From Telopea speciosissima (lineage: Eukaryota; Streptophyta; Magnoliopsida; Proteales; Proteaceae): DNA of 64,000 nucleotides. This document shows, piece by piece, positions 1 through 11,026 of the stretch. Both the position numbers and the translations under genes were made by a program. Position 1 is the first letter of the stretch, and every line of letters starts with the position of its first letter. Below the pieces are notes generated by a model. It saw nothing but the letters and a program-made list of their open reading frames with translations, was not told where the DNA came from and searched no databases. The stretch is taken from NCBI RefSeq assembly GCF_018873765.1, contig NC_057917.1:56788464-56852463 (forward strand). The letters run 5' to 3'.

Positions 1-2
1 CG

Positions 3-638
3 GAGTATTTTAGCCTGCTGCGGGGATGCCCTGGGATTTCACATAGTCTTTTTGCTGATGACACCATCATTTTCTCGAGGTGTTTAAAGCATTCTGTGAA
101 ATGCATAGTACGCTTGATAAATAGATATGAAAAGGCTTCTGGGCAGTTGGTGAATAAGCAAAAAAACTGCTTTGTGACAGGCAACAAGACCACTGATGTG
201 ACTAGTCATATGGTGGAAAGAATCACAGGTTTCAAGAAGAAAGGGCTTCCATGTACATACCTGGGCGCTCCACTTTACTCGGGGAGGCTCCGCATATCCT
301 TCTTCAATGATTTTTTGGCTAAGGTACGCCTTAAAATTGCAGGTTGGAAAAGCAAGGTTCTTTCTGCAGGAGGCAGGGTGATTTTATTGAAGCATGTCCT
401 ATCTTCTATGCCAGTTCACATAGTTTCCACCCTAGACCCCAAAGCGGTGGTCCGGAAATTCAATACAATATGTGCTAATTTCTTATGGGGTCAATCTGAA
501 TGGGGAAGTCGCCATCATTGGGTGAGCTGGAAAAATGTCACAAGACCTGAAGCTGAGGGAGGCCTAGGGATTCGACGCATTGAGGACATGGGCAGGGCAT
601 TGAGATTGAAGGCAGTTTGGAGAACTATGGAGGGATAG
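3..638 (+). pseudogene. LINE ORF2 fragment: reverse transcriptase C-terminal half
   Basis: The reading begins EYFSLLRGCPGISHSLFADD, the RT palm around the two catalytic aspartates. It continues through QLVNKQKNCF and TYLGAPLYSGR, both standard in plant L1 RT, to HHWVSWKNVTRPEAEGGLG. It ends at a TAG where related elements continue with a Trp or another residue before FLW. The RT would copy LINE RNA at a nicked target site. It has no start codon here because the window cuts it. Confidence 0.88.
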
Positions 639-845
639 TTTCTGTGGAGAGACTTTTTCAATGCCAAATTTCTAAAACACATGCACCTCTCTTTGGCCAC
701 ACCAAGAAATACTGGTTCATTATCTTGGAAGAGAGCGCTGATTGACAAGGAGCTTTTGATCACTAATTCTCAATGGCTGATTGGGAAAGGGGAGCCGCTT
801 TTCTGGTAGGATAATTGGTCGGGCTGGGGGCCACTAATTGACTAT

Positions 846-2150
846 GTGGATGGTGGGGGCATCAGTCTGAATTTAGAGGCTCGTGTTAAGGATTTTATTG
901 ATACTGATGGGTCCTGGAAGCATAACATTGCCATATGGATAGACTCTAGTGTGGTGTTGGATGACATTCTTTCACGCAAGCTTAACCTCTCGCAAAAGGA
1001 GGATAAACTAGTTTGGGCGCCTGCAAGCGATGGTAAGTTCTCTACAAAAGCCGTTTGGGATGTGATTAGAGAGAGAACCACTTTAAAGCCATTCGCAAAA
1101 TGGTGTTGGAACCGATCTCTTCCTACCAAAATTGGTTTCTTTTCCAGGCAAATTCTAACAGGAGGTATTCCCACTGATGATGCCTTGCAAAAGTTGGGGA
1201 TACCGTTGGTGTCTAAATGTCAATGCTGTGGTGACCCTAACACGGAATCTGCCTCCCACTGCTTGATGAAAGGGAGAACGGCTTCTAAGGTATGGAGAGC
1301 TTTTGAAAGATTTTTTTATTTCCCTGTTATTCACTTTCAATCTGTTCGCAGCAAGATTCTCTTTTGGCACGAGCAGGCTGGGGGGAGGAATTTAAGCGAG
1401 GTAATTTTAGGCCTAATTCCCTCGTTCATCATCTGGGAATTATGGAAGAAAAGGAACTGGAGAAGACACAATGAGAAACGTCGACCTGCCACGATGATTG
1501 TTGAGGTGGTCAAAAATTGGGTGAGTGAGATCCCCATCTATGGGTCATTCCAGAATCAGCACTCAATGAGTGAACAACTGCTCCTCCAAATTTTTAAGGT
1601 TCAACAGCAACCGTTGAAGGTGAAGCCCCCTAGGGCGGTGGCTTGGCGCCCTAATTCGAATGGTTTCAGGCTTAATATCGATGGGGCGTGCAAGGGGAAC
1701 CCTGGTATAGGGGGAGGTGGGGGAGTCATAATGGATAGTGATGGTAAGGTCCTTGCGGCATTCGCCAACCCCTATGGAGAGTGTACGAACTCCATCGCTG
1801 AATTTAGGGCATTGAGGGATGGGCTCAAGCTTTGTGAGGAGATGAGCATCAGAGATGTTGCTGTAAATTCGGACTCGGCCTTTACAGTGCAATGTGTTCT
1901 CATGAAAAAATGCAATGTGTGGAAGCTTTGGTACTGGTACAATGAGATAGAAAGGCTCATGGATGATTTGCAGGCAGAGACTGCTTTCATGTACAGAGAA
2001 GGAAATAGAGCTGCAGATTGGCTTGCTAACTATGCGTGCACTTCTGAAACTAACATTAGCTTCGGTCCGGACTTAGCCCTCCCGGAGGGCCTCAATTGCA
2101 TCATTTGGGAGGATTCCCTGGGAATCCCAACTATTAGGCGGTTAGTCTAG
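846..2150 (+). pseudogene. LINE ORF2 fragment: zf-RVT and RNase H domains
   Basis: This 434-codon open frame continues the RT frame. A zf-RVT region lies near residues 75-150 (SLPTKIGFFSRQ, then C-x-C-C and a later H-C pair). A type I RNase H lies near residues 275-400 and shows the acidic residues in NIDGACKGNP, SIAEFRAL and VNSDS, with the closing NRAADWLANYA motif. Such a C-terminal RNase H is typical of one group of plant L1 LINEs. The ATG at 846 is not a real start; the frame is open upstream to the TAG at 807. Confidence 0.88.
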
Positions 2151-2339
2151 GGGGAATTTTAAGGGAGTGAGGGTGTCTCATGAGAGAGAGAGAGAGAGCT
2201 TTCTGCTTGTGATAGGTTGGGGTAAGGCGGGTATGTCCCCCTCCCCCCTTGTATTCTATATTAGTTTTTGGAGTATTTATAAAAGCTTAGGGGCCAGCCC
2301 GGGTCCCAGAGAATATTCGGGTTAAGAAAAAAAAGAGGA

Positions 2340-3270
2340 ACATAAATGGTTTCAAAGAAGGGATTCATGTTGTCTAATTGATTGGATGGGTTGGACCCTC
2401 TGATCAAAATTAAAATTTGGGTTTTATTCCAACTCAAATTTCGTATACTGGGTCGGGCCTACCACCTATCTCTTATGGTTCATAATGGGCCTGGGCTTAA
2501 ACATCTCCAGCTAATTACTTCATGGGTCATTCTTAAAAAGAGCCCATTATGGCCTTCAGAACTCTATCCATTTGATTGCAATGTAAATGCAAATATTTTC
2601 TTGACAAGTGAAAATATATTTTACAGAAAAAAAAAATCATTTTTGGTGTTTAATTGTAAGGAAAATATCAATATTTCATTGAAAAGTAAAATATATTTTT
2701 TACAAAAAAATATAAATATTTTCCATCACTTTTGTTCTCTTCACTCCCTTGCAACTGGAGCATGTTTTTAGCTTCACTATTTATCCTCAACTTGATGCAA
2801 TTGCAAAGCCAGACAGATTTTTGAGACTCCCCAAAACAAAAAGGGTGTGGTATTTATAGGCCGGTGGCTTGGAGAGGTTCTCCAAACAACCCTTGGTTCT
2901 ACTTTTGCGTGGTAGATCAGATAGGGCTATAATTTTATAACTGTTGGCCTAAGGTTTCTTACTCACATATCAAGTTTTATCCAAATCGCGTTTGGCTAAA
3001 TGGCAAAAAATTAAATATTGAAAATACTATGGAAAGAGTGTACGCCAAAAAATGGACACACATAGTGGTGTATATGATTGAATAGAGGTCTGAAAATTAA
3101 TACTTGATTAATCTTAGACCATTCACTCAATATCCAACGGTCAGATTTATCAGATGACCCCTTCATGTAGCAGAAGTAGGTGGTTCCTTAGAAAACCTCT
3201 CCAAGTGGGTGCAGGAAGTGTAGAAAACCTTTGCCTCCCATTTGAAAATACATTTCTCCATTCGGTTGAA
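2340..3270. other. Intergenic, AT-rich, with a local repeat
   Basis: No gene is seen. The segment at about 2585-2740 resembles 3420-3600: both contain AAACATTTTCTTGAGAAGTG-like motifs, then a CATTTTTGGTGT stretch. The two look like diverged copies of one short module, each also repetitive inside. Confidence 0.5.
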
Positions 3271-3286
3271 AGGGAAATGTAAACAT

Positions 3287-3423
3287 GGGGTGCTGTTCTC
3301 TGTACCGCAGCGCAGCCTGTGCCCAGGCACATGGGGGTGGGTGCAATGACAACCCTGCCCCTCTGCACAGGCTGCCCATGTTCCTGGGTGTAGTCTGCGC
3401 TGCGGCACAGAGAATAATCTCCT
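3287..3423. mobile_element. MITE, Mutator-like (family A, copy 1)
   Basis: A 137-bp palindromic element. The left end has TGTTCTCTGTACCGCAGCGC and the right end CTGCGCTGCGGCACAGAG, facing each other. It is flanked by TGTAAACAT (3278-3286) and TATAAACAT (3424-3432), a 9-bp target duplication with one mismatch. The neighbouring module at about 3490-3510 reads straight through AAACATTTTCTTGGGAAGTG and acts as an empty site. A 9-bp duplication is the Mutator superfamily pattern. A second copy lies at 18794-18920. Confidence 0.75.
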
Positions 3424-3716
3424 TATAAACATTTTCTTGAGAAGTGAAATATAGTTTACAGAAAAATCATTTTTGGTGTAAAATTGCAAGGAAATGCAAA
3501 CATTTTCTTGGGAAGTGAAATATATTTATAAGGTTCACAAAAAAAAATATATATATATATATATATTTATAAGAAATGTAAATATTTCCCTTTCCTTCCC
3601 CTACTTCCCTCGCAATCAAATGGAACCAATAGATCCACTTAGTTTTACAATGGATATGACAGTAAAGAAATTTCATGTAAGGGGAAAAGGGGGGGGGGGG
3701 ATAAGAAGCAAATATT

Positions 3717-3791
3717 GAAAAATACATACAATTATCAAGAATCCAATCATAACGGAAAATACATACAATTATCAAGAATCCAATCATAACG
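3717..3791. repeat. Tandem duplication, about 37-bp unit, two copies
   Basis: Two nearly identical copies in a row of a unit containing ATACATACAATTATCAAGAA and CCAATCATAACG. The unit lies downstream of the polcalcin gene (minus strand), outside its coding part. Confidence 0.85.
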
Positions 3792-4108
3792 TTACATCAC
3801 CATTGGTGAAGATATTCCTTTTACACTGCGGGTGAAGAAAACCTTAATCCTACATACAATAATTATCACACATGAAATTGAAAAATGGATCATCAAGATT
3901 GTGCTACTAAAATCACAATCCAAAAGGGAATGGAATGAAAAGAATCATATTTAGTGAAATTTCCCTCTGTTCTCAGATTTTTTTGGGGGAGATTCAAAAT
4001 GTGGGAAGCAATTCAAATTATCTTACAAAAGTGAGTTGGGTCTTGGGTCTTGGGTCGGGTTGGGATCTTGGGTGGGTTTTATTGTATTGAAGTAAGAGGA
4101 AGAGAAGT

Positions 4109-4357
4109 TTAGAATATCTTAGCGACATCCTTCATTAAACCAGGGTTGGCCTGGTGGAATTCGGTGAACTCCTTGAAAGAGATGAAGCCATCACCATCTG
4201 TGTCTATCTCAGCCATCATACGCGTAATGTCTTCCTTAGTAACCGACCCGAGTTGTTTTAAGGTTTCACCAAGCTCCGAAGAAGAGATCATGCCATCACC
4301 ATTGGTGTCGAATCGCTTAAAGATCCTCTCCATCTCTCCCTGGGCGTCTCCGGCCAT
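4109..4357 (-). CDS. Polcalcin, two EF-hand calcium-binding protein
   Basis: A complete 82-residue intronless protein. Polcalcins are small cytosolic Ca2+ binders, mostly of pollen, and known cross-reactive allergens (Bet v 4 and Phl p 7 type). EF-hand loop 1 is residues 17-28 (DTNGDGMISSSE) and loop 2 is residues 52-63 (DTDGDGFISFKE). Both keep Asp at loop positions 1 and 5, Gly at 6 and Glu at 12, so both should bind Ca2+. The C-terminus GLMKDVAKIF is a family signature. The length matches the usual 78-86 residues. The leader just upstream on the minus strand (4358-4410) is GAA/AAG-rich, and ATG 4357 is the first Met in frame. Pollen expression is expected from the family; the sequence itself does not show it. 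Confidence 0.95.
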   Translation of the reverse strand: MAGDAQGEMERIFKRFDTNGDGMISSSELGETLKQLGSVTKEDITRMMAEIDTDGDGFISFKEFTEFHQANPGLMKDVAKIF

Positions 4358-4429
4358 CTCAGATTGATAACTTTTCCTCTCGATATTCTCTTCTTCTTCT
4401 TGTTGAAGGTTGAAGATTAATTGGTGATT

Positions 4430-4908
4430 AATTTAAACGGTCTGAAAGGAACAGTTTTAAAAGGAATGGAATGGCAGAGTGTATGGTCTTCCTCAGGGTT
4501 CGGGCTTTAGGCCTTTTAAAAGGAAAAGTTTGATCCGGGAGACCCGTTCGTGGATTACCCATTTTACCTTCAATAATTTTTGGCATAGTTGGGCTATGTT
4601 TGTGGTGTCAAAAAAAACAAAAAAAAAAAAAAAAAAATTCTTTGACTTCTGAATATGGAGAAAATTTTCCTCCACCATGGGTAAATGAAAATTACACTCA
4701 TCTAAGGTCATAACTGCTTCGCCCCTTATGGAATGAAGTTGATAATATTTTCCCATTGTTTTCAGATACTCTTTACAATCCATCCGTACCCCTCGATTGT
4801 GGGTGAAGAAAAACTGCCGTCTATAAATTTTCATTTATAATTTTATACCATTTAATATTTTTTAGGTTGAACATGACTAAGAAGCACGTGATGAATTGAA
4901 TCCAACTC
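4430..4908. other. Upstream region of the polcalcin gene
   Basis: This is the probable promoter side of the minus-strand polcalcin. I see an A-run at 4617-4637 and a MITE-like phrase (CACCATGGGTAAATGA), but no clear TATA box, and the ORFs here are low-complexity. Confidence 0.35.
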
Positions 4909-4916
4909 TACGATGG

Positions 4917-5790
4917 GTAGGGGTGCCGATTTCCAAACCAAATCGGGAGGACATCTGGAACCAGTCAGTTCAGTCCGAACGAACCAAATGCTTATTGATT
5001 TGGTTTTGGTTTGGGTTTTTTCCTAATCAAACTAGTAGAAGCCAAACTAGATTGCCTAGGGGTGAAATAGGGTCGGGTTGGGCCTGGTTTCTTAAAACCT
5101 TAGCCCAACCTTGAGTCATCTTAGCTCAACCCAAGCCCAACTCAGCCCAGGCCCAACCTTCTCGGGCTCAGCCCAGACCATCCCAACCCAGCCCTAATTG
5201 ACTTTGATCGGCCGAGCTAGGCCAGGTTGGTCTTGATTGACCCTATTTTTTGCCAAGGGTTGGGTTGGCCTTGACTTGCCTAGTTTTTTTGTCATTATGC
5301 CGTCCTATGCATTAAAAAAATGAGACATATGTGTTTGAGTATTGGTTTGTTTCATACTCAATTGACTATTAGACTTTTCTGTGGGTTAAAAAAACTTAGT
5401 CCAATCTTAAATTGTAAATATTTTCTTTCAATAGATAATTAGTTTTTTTTTATTTTTTGGTGAACCAATAAATAATTAGATACCAAACAAAAATTGCAAA
5501 ATATAAACTAAATTGTAAAACATAACCTAACACAAGACTAGGTCAGGTTGGACTTAGCCAGAGGCCTCAACCCTGACTCAGCCCGACCCTAACTTAGGGC
5601 CTGAAAATTTCAACCTTAACCCATCCTCAGGTTGAAAAATAATCTAGCCCAGGCCCTATTCGGGTCAGGGTGGGCCAAACTTACACCCCTAAGATCAACC
5701 GAGATCAAAATTGGAAACCGAACTGATCTCAAAAAACTGAGATAAAAAGCCGAACTTTGGCTTAATGGTTTGGTTGCCTATTAGACACCC
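4917..5790. mobile_element. hAT-like MITE (outer element of a nested pair)
   Basis: The ends are TAGGGGTGCCGATTTCCAAA on the left and GACACCCCT on the right, the TAGGGGTG/CACCCCTA ends seen in many plant hAT-like elements. The flanks read ACGATGGG before it and ATGATGGG after it, an 8-bp target duplication with one mismatch, which fits hAT. Another element sits inside it at about 5058-5691. The arms are rich in AACCGA/TCGGTT motifs. No transposase is present. Confidence 0.65.
5058..5691. mobile_element. hAT-like MITE nested in the outer element
   Basis: It starts TAGGGGTGAAATAGGGTCGG and ends TACACCCCTA. The body is rich in the motifs GGGTTGGGCC/GGCCCAACC and in GCCCAACCTT-like repeats. Its presence splits the outer element into a left part (4917-5057) and a right part (5692-5790). 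It has no coding capacity. Confidence 0.6.
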
Positions 5791-5799
5791 CTATGATGG

Positions 5800-7340
5800 G
5801 GGTGGACTCCTCCATGGATGCAAGAGTACCAATTATCAAGATACCATCACTATTGTGGAGAAATAACAACCTAATTTTGAATGTTTTCGAGTTGAACTCA
5901 CTACGTCTCGATTATGAGGTGTTGGTCCTTGCCAACTAAGTGACCAGGTGGGCCGTTTGGGTTGAATGTAAGTTGTTTTCAATTTCTTGCATTAAAATTT
6001 GGCAAAAAGTTCTATGCATGACAGTGCATGGTGCATGATTTTGCCTGCAACCGTTGGATGGGAATGATGGACTTGTACACGATCATATCCAACCAATGGT
6101 TTCAAAGTACGACTATGCATCATGCACGACCATATACAAGAACTCTCCCCTTAAAATTTAGCAAAAAATTAATTATTCTTATATTAGTTTTAGTTTCAAC
6201 CAATCTCTTAATATATTTGCAGCCATGGCAATCTTGTCTAAGTTTTTTTTTTTTTGATGAAAGTGTAATCACATAAACCACACATCAATCTCAAAAGGTT
6301 AACCAACTTTTAGGATTGTGAAATGGCGAATATATACAACACAGCAATCCTGTCTAAGTTGAAACTCGATACATGGTAGAAACTAGAATTGATATAACAA
6401 GTTTATTAGGTGTCCTGTCTTCAACACTAATCTAGCTCCCATGGTGTAGATGTAAACAACCACGCATGAAAGCATGACTTCATCTGTTACCCATGTCCCT
6501 ATAATGAAAATTAAAATGAAAAACTCCATCAAGTAAACATTTAGGGGTACATTTGGGGCTGATAATAATTAGAAAATGGATGAATTTTTAACTGAGTTTT
6601 CCTTCAGTCATGGTGAATGAGAATTCATTCTCCCATTCATCATGGGTCCGTCCTCATATGCACGTGGGAGGGTCTCGCGAGGCATTGTGGAGAATATATT
6701 AAAACCATATAGGGTTTGCGGACCCTAGAATGGCGTAGTGAAAAAAAACTTTCAACATATTAAAACCATACAGGGTTTGCGGACCCTAAAATGGCGTGGT
6801 GAAGAAAAACTTTCTCCAATTTTTAATAAGAGCAAACCTGTTGTACTTCCAATTTTAACCAAAATTTCATAATGGCCCAGCTGAAACCAGAAGGTAGAAG
6901 CCAAGTATAATTCTGTATTCAAGTTTAGAACAGATGGTAACCCTTGCATGCAAATATGCAATTCTACACTGTGGGTTGGGCTTAGGCTTGTCCCCTTATC
7001 CGGTCCAACCCACTCAAGTTGCAGTCCTACAGAATAGAAAATTTTTGTCTGAAAGTAATGTCAAATCTTGTTGGACCGGTGGTCTTTCAATTCTTAGCTT
7101 GATCTATGTAGATGAGCTTTGTCCTAAATATAGTCCCTTGAAAGAAAGAAATTAACTTCTACCAAAAAAAAAAAGAAAGAAATTAACATATTTAATTCAA
7201 TTCCCCTGTTATCATTTTTAAGGTAATGACTTGCTAACAACTCAACTAATCATTGGCCCGCATTCCTAACCTGTCCAAATGCCAAAAAGGTTTGGCTCAA
7301 AGTTTCAAACCGGACCATTTGAGGTCCTTATACCTGGATT
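5800..7340. other. Intergenic, no gene seen
   Basis: The stretch holds AT-rich sequence and a 61-bp tandem duplication at 6696-6817. The latter lies in a piece that begins with AGGGGTACATTTGGGG and contains MITE-like GAATGAGAATTCATTCTC. The ORFs are short and unrelated to known families. Confidence 0.4.
6696..6817. repeat. Tandem duplication, 61-bp unit
   Basis: Two copies (starting at 6696 and 6757) of a unit that begins ATATTAAAACCATA and contains AGGGTTTGCGGACCCTA. They differ at only a few positions, so the duplication is fairly recent. Confidence 0.85.
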
Positions 7341-7341
7341 A

Positions 7342-7578
7342 AAATCCTCTTTGGTGTCCGCATATGCCAGTGCGGTGCAGTGCGGGCATCGGAATTCGAC
7401 ACCTGGTAGATGCTATCCAACAGTGCCGAACTCGATTAACCCAGGTATTTTTTTTTTTTTTTTTTTTTGTTTTTCTTCTTGAGCTCAACACTGTTAGATG
7501 TAGCATCTGGGTGGTGTTGAGCTTCAACGCCTACACTGCACCGCACAGACACATGCGGGCACCGGAGAGAATCTTTTT
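7342..7578. mobile_element. MITE with long inverted arms
   Basis: Two arms of about 95 bp face each other. The left arm contains GTGCGGTGCAGTG, and the right arm contains the complement CACTGCACCGCAC. The outer ends are AATCCTCTTTGGTG and CACCGGAGAGAATCTT. A 21-base T-run lies in the loop. No protein is encoded and the family is not recognised. Confidence 0.6.
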
Positions 7579-7859
7579 CCCTTTACCCATCAATCAACTT
7601 TTTAAAACTTTGGTTAGGCTATTAATTCCATGTTTTTAGGTGAATGACTATTAATTTCATGTTAATATCCACAAGGATAGTGATGCTAGAATTCTTTTTC
7701 AAAGGTTTTACCCCAAAGAGTGTCGATCAAGTCATCTCGCTTCCTCAGATGGAGTGCCCTGGCTAACTCCGAGGAAAGCGGTTCAATTCACTAAAATTCT
7801 ATTTCTTAGCCAAAAGAGAAAAGCTATGCCAGCTTATCCATCTCTCTTCCTCAAGCAAA

Positions 7860-8735
7860 TAGGGCCCACCTTGCCCTACTTAACCCTGTAACCACGAACT
7901 TCAATAAGATGGGTTTGGACATTATTGTGTCAAAGCCACATGGACCCTGATACATCCAATATTCACCGGGCCAATCAACGATCGCCACTTGTCAACAGGT
8001 GACCCATTCCATAGCCAAGGAGGACGAACCGAGTCCCAGCACCCGGGGGCGCGGCCTCACCTAGGCGCGGCCACACATCAGGGCGCGGCCACACATCAGG
8101 GCGCGGCCTCACCCAGGCGCGGCCACCCCGCGGGCGCGACCTCACCCAGGCATGGCCACCCCTCGGGCGCGGCCACACATCCGGGGCGCGGCCTCACCTA
8201 GGCACGGCCACACATCCAGGCACCGCATCGTGGGCACGTGAGGTGGGGGCTACCCATCTACGATCCGATCGTATCGCTAAGACTCATGCCACTATCAGGA
8301 CTCTGGACCGCTGCTTAGAGGTCACGTCACCCAGACGGATTCAAGCACCAAGGACGTTATCACCACACGCGGGTATCTATCCACCAAGGATCCTGATGCC
8401 ACCAGGACACTCCCTCCCACGGGGAGATGGCCAATCAGGATAGAGCCCCGTTATCCAGGGCCTCTATCCATTCAACGGCACAATCGCCATCAAACTGGGA
8501 CTCTCCACACCGCCATATGCTACTATAAAAGGCAAGGTACACAACCCCATCGGGGACATCTAAACTCATATTGAATAGTCACTATTCATCTGTTTGCGCC
8601 AGGAGATCTAACTTTGGCATCGGAGAGCCCTAGGCCGGGACCACATCGGTTCTCTCTGTTGACCCCTTTGGTCCACTTGCAGGTGACGGCACTCGCAGGA
8701 CCGCTCGATGATTTCTTGACGCAACAGACCCACCC
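7860..8735 (+). mobile_element. LTR-like segment, probably gypsy (Tat-like), fossil
   Basis: The segment reads like a plant gypsy LTR: a GC-rich U3 with a minisatellite (8045-8220), a TATA box at about 8523 (ACTATAAAAGGC), then a segment containing CTTTGGCATCGGAGAGCCC, and an end near TTTCTTGACGCAACAGA. No internal coding region follows, so it is a solo LTR or fragment and is not functional. The left boundary is approximate. Confidence 0.5.
8045..8220. repeat. GC-rich minisatellite inside the LTR
   Basis: About ten imperfect units of 16-18 bp, alternating GCGCGGCCTCACCYAG and GCGCGGCCACACATCAGG forms. It contrasts sharply with the AT-rich surroundings. Confidence 0.85.
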
Positions 8736-8949
8736 AAATTACTTCCGATGAGTCTTGCATTACGGGTAACCATTGTGGACCCAAAGTTTTTTTTTTTCGG
8801 GTAAAAATGTGGACTCAAAGTTAGGGTCGGATGATCTGGCATATGTTTGTTTTGCATACATTTATTGAGAAAAAAAGAAAACCCATTCATTACTAATTTT
8901 TCACCACGTATTCAGTTGATGTTTCAAATTCACAATCTAATTCAATTAG

Positions 8950-9399
8950 GACTTGATTTGGTATGATTTCTATTTCAGTTTCATGGGGTGGTTTCTGTTT
9001 CAGAGATTGTTTGGTTTGATTTTTACACCATATTTCAGTGTAATAGAAATCAAATAAAATAGAAATTTTGAAATAGCTAAAGAACTGTTTCAGAATATGT
9101 ATATCATTTGTTTTTTCTCTTGTTCTTTATTGAGCACATGGTTAATTTTATAGGTAAAGTAGTAATTTCATATTAAAAATAAAGCACCACCTTTATTCTT
9201 CTCCTATTGGTCCCGCCACTGCCTCCGTTACCAACACCACCACTACCACCACCACCTCATAGATTATTTTTATGCTTGAATTATTTCATATTGATACAAT
9301 CAAAACAATTTTAATTACTTGAGAAAAAAAAATATATTTGGTGATTATTTTGTGAAATCAATTTGAAATTGAAATAGAAATCATACCAAATCTAATCTA
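8950..9399. mobile_element. MITE with about 35-bp terminal inverted repeats
   Basis: The left end has ATTTGGTATGATTTCTATTT and the right end AAATAGAAATCATACCAAAT, a near-perfect inverted pair 450 bp apart. Internal copies of GAAATAG and CTATTTC suggest further palindromy. There is no coding capacity. The target duplication is not clear. Confidence 0.7.
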
Positions 9400-10850
9400 A
9401 GGGAGAGGGTTCTCCATAACGCTAGTGTGAAAAAAAATTTACACGCCACATCAATGGTAGTATAAAGAATGATATATATACATATGAGCCCACATGGGGA
9501 CCTAAAGAGAGAATGTCAATGTGCTTCTCAACATCTAATAATAAGAGAAGACACATGTTAGAATCTGCACTTCATCGTCGTGTGCTTCTTTTTTCCTTCA
9601 ACTAAATAATTTTCCAAGTAACGGTGTTAAATGCTAGCCCGCACCAGGTAGGTCTAATCGGTTACAGCTCGATACACTGAACTGATTGTTAGTAAATAGT
9701 CCGATGCAGGTCTAACCCGATTATGGAAAAGGTCAATAATGATGTTTGGCTGTAGCCCAATGGGTGCCTAACCGAGACTGATTAACACCATTATCCCACT
9801 GATTATAGCCTGGTTAGTCTTTTTTAAGCTAATTTAGCCAAATGAAGCCTGTTTAAGTTCTATTTATGGCTTGATTAGTCAATTAGTCTGATTACCATGA
9901 GCCCGATCTTGTACTGATAATTGACCAACAGATCAAATAGAAGCATGTCCATGCTCTATTCCATGAGCCTAATCTTGTACTAATTACCATGAGCCCAATT
10001 CATCATCTATTTTATGCTCTTTTCTATCCATGCCCAATCTTCTTTTTTTTTTAAGAAGGGAGATATATAAATCAATTATTATCTCATCGTTATCTTTGAG
10101 GAGAGAGAAACACACATAAAACAATTAGGGAAGTTTTTAATCATCTTATAAATTCAACCTCCTATTTATATATATTTTTTATTTAAAAATTTCAACTTTG
10201 TTTGTTCATAGGTTCTCCTTATTTTGTAGCTGGCCCCAGATCTGAGTACCTCCTTCCTCGCTTCCTCTTTTTGCTGCTTCTTTATTGTTCATAAATTTTA
10301 TATTGCCCCTTGAATGCTAGCGTTCTTTCTCCTTGCCTCTGCCTTTGTGGTTGTTGCATGCCTTAAACCAGAACCAGCAACGACATAAGTCTTGCCAGAC
10401 CTCAGCCCCACATCAACGTCATCACCACCATCACCACTACCACATCTCCACTCTCCAGGTACTCACATCAGCCCTGCAAATGGAGTTGCAGGTGATCGGA
10501 ATGGGCTGAAGTAACGATTGAAGTCATTTAAAAGAAAGGGCATTTTGGTGAAAGGATAAAAGGGTCACTTTATTGCCTTATAATGTAGGAAATCTTATAA
10601 TGTAGGAGGTGTTCAAGTAATAGTTTCAAAATTTGGGGGGGGTGACAAGCAATCGAACCATAGTACATGAGGTGTTTCCCAAACAATTATTATACCGTCA
10701 TAATTTTTGACTTATAAAATATATTTTTTCTTTTCTTTTCTTGGCTTCCAAACATAGCCAATTTCATCTAATTTTGTCCCCAAATAAAATAATATAGCCA
10801 TTTATCATTGGATAGTACCGACATGCATGAACACTAATCATTACTGTGCA
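9400..10850. other. Intergenic, no gene seen
   Basis: AT-rich sequence. A block at 9625-10010 is rich in repeated short phrases (TGATTAGTC, GAGCCCGATC, AATCTTGTACT) and looks like decayed repeat. No supported ORF. Confidence 0.4.
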
Positions 10851-10863
10851 CATCCATTGGGAT

Positions 10864-11026
10864 CCGGCTCCTCTATAGGGAGCTTAGTGCCCAAGGAGTG
10901 CCCAGGGGGCATCCAAGGGTTGGGCTGTGCTGCACACATCTTAGCGCATACCTAGGGATGTGTGCGGCACAGGCCAACGGCTGGATGCTCCTTAGGCATG
11001 CTAGGCTGCTTGAAAAGGAGCTCAAT
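10864..11026. mobile_element. Hairpin MITE
   Basis: The arms face each other: GGCTGTGCTGCACACATC on the left and GATGTGTGCGGCACAGGCC on the right, with outer parts GAGCTTAGTGCCCAAGGAG and GGAGCTC. The layout resembles the hairpin in SULTR3;3 intron 5 (31092-31254). No target duplication was recognised. Confidence 0.5.

Larger units (their letters stand above)
1..2335 (+). mobile_element. L1-type LINE, 3' part, cut by the window edge
   Basis: The frame opens at base 3 inside a reverse transcriptase with the catalytic FADD motif (bases 48-59) and runs through the RT thumb, a zf-RVT region and an RNase H domain to the stop at 2148-2150. About 180 bp of 3' UTR follow, then an A-rich tail at about 2323-2335. 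The end (GGGCCAGCCCGGGTCCCAGA) matches that of the LINE at 59.3-62.1 kb, so both belong to one family. Two in-frame TAG codons (636-638 and 807-809) show this copy is dead; the sister copy has a Leu codon (TTG-like) where the second lies. The 5' end and any left target duplication lie outside the window. Confidence 0.93.

Noticed and set aside
7715-7800. tRNA-like text with GGTTCAATTC
   Set aside because: No matching acceptor stem or A box; chance resemblance.
8040-8225. CRISPR-like array of regular repeats
   Set aside because: Units are contiguous and degenerate with no unique spacers, in a eukaryotic LTR. It is a minisatellite.
8243-8443. ORF in the GC-rich block
   Set aside because: It lies inside the LTR-like segment; its composition comes from GC-rich non-coding DNA.
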